Source of the DNA: Bolinopsis microptera
Taxonomy: Eukaryota; Ctenophora; Tentaculata; Lobata; Bolinopsidae
Assembly (NCBI RefSeq): GCF_026151205.1
Contig: NC_087076.1
Span: forward strand, 21,138,828 to 21,198,827
DNA: 60,000 nt
Reading direction: 5' to 3'
Numbering within the stretch: position 1 is the first letter of the stretch; each line of letters opens with the position of its first letter. This document shows positions 56,194 to 60,000 of this stretch, one piece after another. Below the pieces are notes generated by a model, which was not told the DNA's origin, searched no databases, and saw only the letters and a program-made list of their open reading frames with translations. Made by a program: the position numbers and the translations under genes.

Positions 56194-56751
56194 CTGAAGT
56201 CCGCTGGGTCGGCTTCTTGAATACTGCATATCTACAATAACCTCATACATACTACTGACTTCTTCATTATAATAAGAAAAATATATAAAAAGAACAAAAA
56301 TTATAATAAAAAATCATTAAAAAAGTATTTATCTATTACATAGATGTTCTCTTTCTTATTTTATAATTTATTTTTTATAATTTTTTCGGCAGAAGAAGCG
56401 TAGTGATATATTACTTAATCTTGAAATGAATATATTGAATACTTAGTGAATATCTTCTAGTTGTAAATAATTCTCTTTCTTTATCTTCTGTTTTTCTGTC
56501 TTAAGCCGCCGAAGCATATAATTTATTCAATTTCGATTAAACATTGCAGAAACGAATTAGCTATAGAAGCAGACAGAAATTAAACTTGAGAGTAGCGAAT
56601 TATTTTAATCGAAGAATCTTAACTCTGCAATATGACCACCAAAGATGGAGAGTTAATTTTTAGTAGAGAAAGTAGATTTTACTCTTATAACTTGTTAAAC
56701 TTATAACAAAGTTAGTCAGCATCTATTTCATAGTTTTGGTCACATTAATGC

Positions 56752-56989
56752 TGGGTCAAAATTTTGGGCTCTAACCTCCTATTCCTTGGCCAATTTTTAT
56801 TTTTTCATGCTGATTTGGAGGCCAATAAAGCATTTGACCCAATCACAAAAGTTTCAGTTGTATATGAATATCTTTTACGGTTTTTGCGGAAAGTCGCATT
56901 AATAAAGTTGATGCCGTGGTGTTAGTAAAATGGTACGGATAAACACATCCATAATCCATATATATCGTCTCGCTTTATATATAGTAAGA
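56752..56989 (-). mobile_element. Helitron-like element, copy 5 (3' truncated)
   Basis: The minus strand begins TCTTACTATATATAAAGCGA at 56989 after an A. The body is as in the other copies, but the sequence stops near TTTTGGGCTCTAA/GGGTCAAAAT, before the CTAG end. Confidence 0.65.
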
Positions 56990-57484
56990 TTATAAAGCCC
57001 TTTACAGCACGGCTCCGGTGTGTCTATACACGTGATATCCGAGTGACGTAGTCACGAGGTATTGTCACGTGGTATGACCCGTGACAGTTCTTAGCCATTT
57101 AGAGGGCTGATCCCCCCTGCGGTCAAATTTTATACGACTGGGATCAAGTAAACTTGTGTGGCTCTTGCCAATCTATGTATCACTACCATCATGCTACTTT
57201 ACCACTTTACCCATTGATTATGAGACTGAGAGTTTTATTTCCTTTCACGCTTCAGCCTGGAGCTCGCCTGTCATTGATACTTATAAAAATACAGTACGTT
57301 TATAACGGAGGTCACATGAACAACACCAAGCATCCATTGATATGTTTAGAAATCGCCAAGTGATATCCAGATGTCCTGCACGCTACCTGTCAGATGGAAG
57401 GCCTCTCATTGGACAAGGAACACTTTTGAAGGTGTGAAAAATTAGATTTTGGTATTTTCGACCTCTTAAACTTAAAGCTTCGAT

Positions 57485-58265
57485 AAGGTAGATCACGCTA
57501 TACTTTTGAAGAAGCTCCATATGCACGGTATCTAGGGCAACGCCCACCGTTGGCTGGAGAGCTTCCTCAGTGGAAGAACCCAACATGTCGTTGACATACG
57601 TTGCATGCCACTTTTCGCGCCGAAGGTGCTAAGTGGGGTACCACAGGGCACTGTGTTAGGCCCACTGCTAATGTGCTATTCATTTTGTATATAAACGACC
57701 TGTTCCTAGTTGTAAAACATTTGCATAGCTAATTAAAAATGTTCGCTGAACTCCCCGTCCGACTGCAAATGTATCCAGGAAGAATGAAGATCTCTGTGCA
57801 GTCTAATAGTGCGATGGGCAGTAGCAAACAACATGGAGCTAAACGAAAGTAAGTTCAAACTTCTCCAGCATAGTAAGAACCCTGAGCTAAAGAAACCCTA
57901 CATTTTACCATTTGGTGCATCGATATCTTCTGATGATGCCGTGAAAGATCTCGGTGTGTATGTTGACAGTGATCTCTCCTGGCGTCAACACATCACAAGA
58001 AAGTCCTCTGAGGCAGCGAGCGAAGCTGGATGGGTACTGAGAACTTTCTCTACCAGAGACAAAGACACGATGATGATGCTCTTAAAGACATAAGTCTGCT
58101 CTATTGTCGAGTATTGTTGTGCTCTCTGGTCGCCTCACCTGCAGTGTGACATAATCATGATTGAGTCGATCCAACGCTCATTCACTGCAAAAATAGCAGG
58201 ATACAAGCATCTTAGCTACTGGGAGCACCTGAAGCAGCTTGATCTCTACTCCCTACAGCACCAAG
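57485..58265 (+). pseudogene. CR1/L2-like LINE reverse-transcriptase fragment
   Basis: Frames with stops give FDKVDHAILLKKLHMHGI and WLESFLSGRTQHVVD, then VLSGVPQGTVLGPLL (RT motif), and after frame changes VKDLGVYVDSDLSWRQHI, RTFSTRDKDTM and IVEYCCALWSPHLQCDI, then SYWEHLKQLDLYSL. This is the RT core and thumb order of CR1/L2 LINEs. The YADD box is missing between 57680 and 57800. It ends abruptly at about 58265, just before the NOX-like minisatellite. Confidence 0.75.
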
Positions 58266-58283
58266 GTACCCAAGGTAGGTAGG

Positions 58284-58570
58284 TACATGTTCCTGCAATG
58301 TAGTCAGTTGTCTATATTTGAGTGGCATCCCTTCACCCTAACCCACTACATCCTCCCCATTACGTGTTCCTGCAATGTAGTGAGTTGTCTATATTTGAGT
58401 AGCATCCCTTCACCCTAACCCACTACACCCTCCCCAGTACGTGTTCCTGCAATGTAGTGAGTTGTCTATATTTGAGTGGCATCCCTTCACCTTAACCCAC
58501 TACATCCTCCCCAGTACGTGTTCCTGCAATGTAGTGAGTTGTCTATATTTGAGTGGCATCCCTTCACCCT
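58284..58570 (+). repeat. 77-bp minisatellite built from splice acceptor and NOX exon start
   Basis: Units begin at 58284, 58361, 58438 and 58515, each TACGTGTTCCTGCAATGTAG...(TTTGAGTGGCATCCCTTCAC) followed by CCCACTACATCCTCCCCAG. The fourth unit continues into the full exon. Differences are few (TACATG in the first, AGCATC in the third, CTTAAC in the fourth). Confidence 0.93.
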
Positions 58571-58637
58571 AACTTCAGCTCCTAAAGAGGACTATCTCTC
58601 CGTGCATATCAGGAAATCGGGTGACTGGACATGACAG
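58515..58637 (+). pseudogene. NADPH-oxidase-like exon ([11 protein letters not shown]...HIRK-GDWT)
   Basis: After the acceptor CCTCCCCAG the 41 codons read [19 protein letters not shown], then [20 protein letters not shown], then TGA and CAG before the donor GTGAGT. This is the FAD-binding motif of NOX family oxidases (HPFTLTSAP...HIR--GDWT), which moves electrons from NADPH via FAD to haem. The TGA sits where relatives usually have Arg or Glu, and CGA to TGA (a CpG transition) would explain it. The stop, the frame change into the next exon and the partial duplication upstream argue for a dead copy. Confidence 0.8.
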
Positions 58638-58806
58638 GTGAGTTATTACCGGGATGTTTACCTGGTGTTAGTAGTAAATTGTATTGTTGTGTCAATTAAT
58701 AATATGTCCTGTTCTCTCCAGTTTATCTTTTTAAGCTTTCGTTCAGTTTTTGAAGACATAGTTTGAAGAAAACTAAAAATATTACCTAACCCAATTATTT
58801 ATACAG

Positions 58807-58892
58807 CTTCCCTACTGAAAGCTGTAGCCGGTCATTCTACCAAAGAGGGAAAGAGAGTAGAGCTGAACTTTAAAATAGCAGTTGATGGACCT
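58807..58892 (+). pseudogene. NADPH-oxidase-like exon ending KIAVDGP
   Basis: The acceptor TTTATACAG at 58798-58806 is followed by a frame reading LLKAVAGHSTKEGKRVELNF and KIAVDGP, then TAA. KIAVDGP followed by Y/F-G is a NOX signature preceding the NADPH-binding core. Here the sequence stops at the Pro, and the usual YG-S/T--E end is absent. The exon needs one base from the previous exon, which supplies none, so a frameshift is also implied. Confidence 0.65.
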
Positions 58893-59042
58893 TAATCCAC
58901 ATTTTCTGTGCAAACTCGACTTGCTTTATATCCTATAATAAACTCATAGCCCAACCAGTCAACCAAAGAATAATCGATAAGAATGTATCTGCTATTATTC
59001 ACAAGAAACCTGTGAGTTTCACCTTCCATTCTATGATCTCAG

Positions 59043-59125
59043 GACATATTCAAGTACAAGACTACGGTTTTAATTGGAGCTGGAGCCGGAGTAACGCCGT
59101 ATGCATCCATATCAAAATCAGTGTG
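59043..59125 (+). pseudogene. NADPH-oxidase-like exon ([19 protein letters not shown])
   Basis: Between the acceptor GATCTCAG and donor TG|GTGAGT lie 83 nt encoding [19 protein letters not shown] and YASISKSVW. This is the glycine-rich NADPH-binding loop of NOX enzymes with the conserved intron position inside the Trp codon. This exon itself is intact. No further NOX exon was seen in the remaining 870 bp. Confidence 0.85.
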
Positions 59126-59139
59126 GTGAGTAAACACTA

Positions 59140-59510
59140 TAATTAGTATTTAAATTAGTATAATAGGTATTTAAATAAGTATAATTATTATAATTAGTTA
59201 AATTAATGCAATTATTATAATTAGTACAATAAGTATAATTATTATAATTAGTATGATTAGTATAATTAGCAAAATTAGTATAATTGGTATAATTATCAAA
59301 TCAACATAATTAGCAAAATTAGTATAATTAGAAAAATTTGTGTCATTAGAAAAATTAGTGTAATTAGCAAAATTAGTGAAATTAGCGAATTTAGTATAAA
59401 TAGCAAAATTAGTATAATTAGCAAAATTCTTATAACTAACAAAATCATTATAATTAGCAAAATTATTATAATTAGCGAAATTAGTAAATTAAACATGATT
59501 AGCATAATAA
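59140..59510. repeat. AT-rich minisatellite (TTAGTATAA / TTAGCAAAA)
   Basis: About 40 irregular 9-bp units ATTAGTATA and ATTAGCAAA alternate. It generates a spurious low-complexity Ile/Leu frame on the minus strand. It lies in the intron or 3' flank of the NOX-like exon. Confidence 0.9.
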
Positions 59511-60000
59511 TCTGAATAGTATCTCGTTGAGACTATCAAATAGTAAATTTCGCAATATTTTGGCCGATTTCTGCCATAAATGATTTAAACAGAATATTTT
59601 CTCACTCTTTAATTTTGGCCAATAAGTTCATGTCGTGAGCCACTAATTTTGGGTCTTATAGTGACATTTTGTTTAAATGGTGAGTTTAGAAACACTTATA
59701 CTCTTATAGTACCTTGTTCAATTATTTATTTGTTTATCATATGTATATGATGTATTATTTTATGGCCTTGCTGAAATGTTTTATTCGAAAGAGAGTTGTG
59801 AGATTACACATTTAACTATTGCACCTGTTTGAAACAAATCATAGTCATTACTAGCGAAGTAATGTAAAACTGAAAAGTCAAAAGTAATACAACTCTGTGC
59901 TTTTAAATTAGTACTTTAAAAAAGTAATGTAAATTGTAAAGTAAAATGTATTTAAATTTCTTATTGTAAAAAACATCAGTTAAAAATGGTAAGTAATAAT
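59511..60000. other. AT-rich right edge, nothing recognised
   Basis: No exon, RNA gene or named repeat seen. Confidence 0.4.

Noticed and set aside
59296-59505. 69-residue Ile/Leu-rich membrane protein
   Set aside because: Translation of an AT-rich minisatellite.

Overview
This is nuclear DNA of an invertebrate animal. The evidence is split genes with GT/AG introns, two single-exon seven-helix receptors, animal gene families (MFSD12-like, NOX-like and ABCC-like exons), tRNA-derived SINEs, LINEs, Helitron-like and hAT-like elements, and AT-rich spacers full of satellites. A cnidarian (medusozoan) fits best, but that is a guess: no gene here fixes the phylum.

Host genes are few. At the left edge an MFSD12-like transporter runs leftward out of the window (exons 45-232 and 1850-1976), with a 46-bp minisatellite in its intron and a heptamer satellite just upstream of a splice acceptor. 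A rhodopsin-like receptor lies at 4898-5893 (minus). A small secreted protein with a signal peptide is encoded by two minus-strand exons (20418-21058) and continues leftward. ABCC-type transporter exons lie on the minus strand at 39050-39871, the last one frameshifted, with a FLYWCH-finger exon just upstream at 40064-40417. A second receptor of the same lineage is at 55162-56151 (plus). Degenerate NADPH-oxidase exons lie at 58515-59125 (plus).

Most of the window is mobile DNA. At 7.2-9.1 kb a decayed LINE is split by a SINE. At 12.6-20.4 kb there is a mosaic of small inverted-repeat elements, including a family making 7-bp target duplications. At 21.4-29.5 kb there are tandem Helitron-like copies, two copies of a long foldback element and a 19-bp minisatellite. 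At 30.2-34.5 kb there are a 5'-truncated LINE with poly-A and a hAT-like MITE with a nearby empty-site paralogue. At 35.9-36.9 kb there is a 967-bp giant inverted repeat. At 40.9-43.4 kb there is a hAT element with 8-bp target duplication and transposase remnant, carrying a nested foldback copy. At 45.3-53.6 kb there are up to four levels of nested insertion, a perfect 172-bp palindrome and three more foldback copies. At 54.3-55.2 kb a hAT-like element sits exactly at the start codon of the second receptor, and its target duplication regenerates the ATG.

The most notable signals are the start-codon insertion, the foldback family whose two arms vary together within each copy, the 7-bp-TSD element family, the giant inverted repeat, the perfect palindrome, and a minisatellite made from a splice acceptor plus part of the NOX exon.
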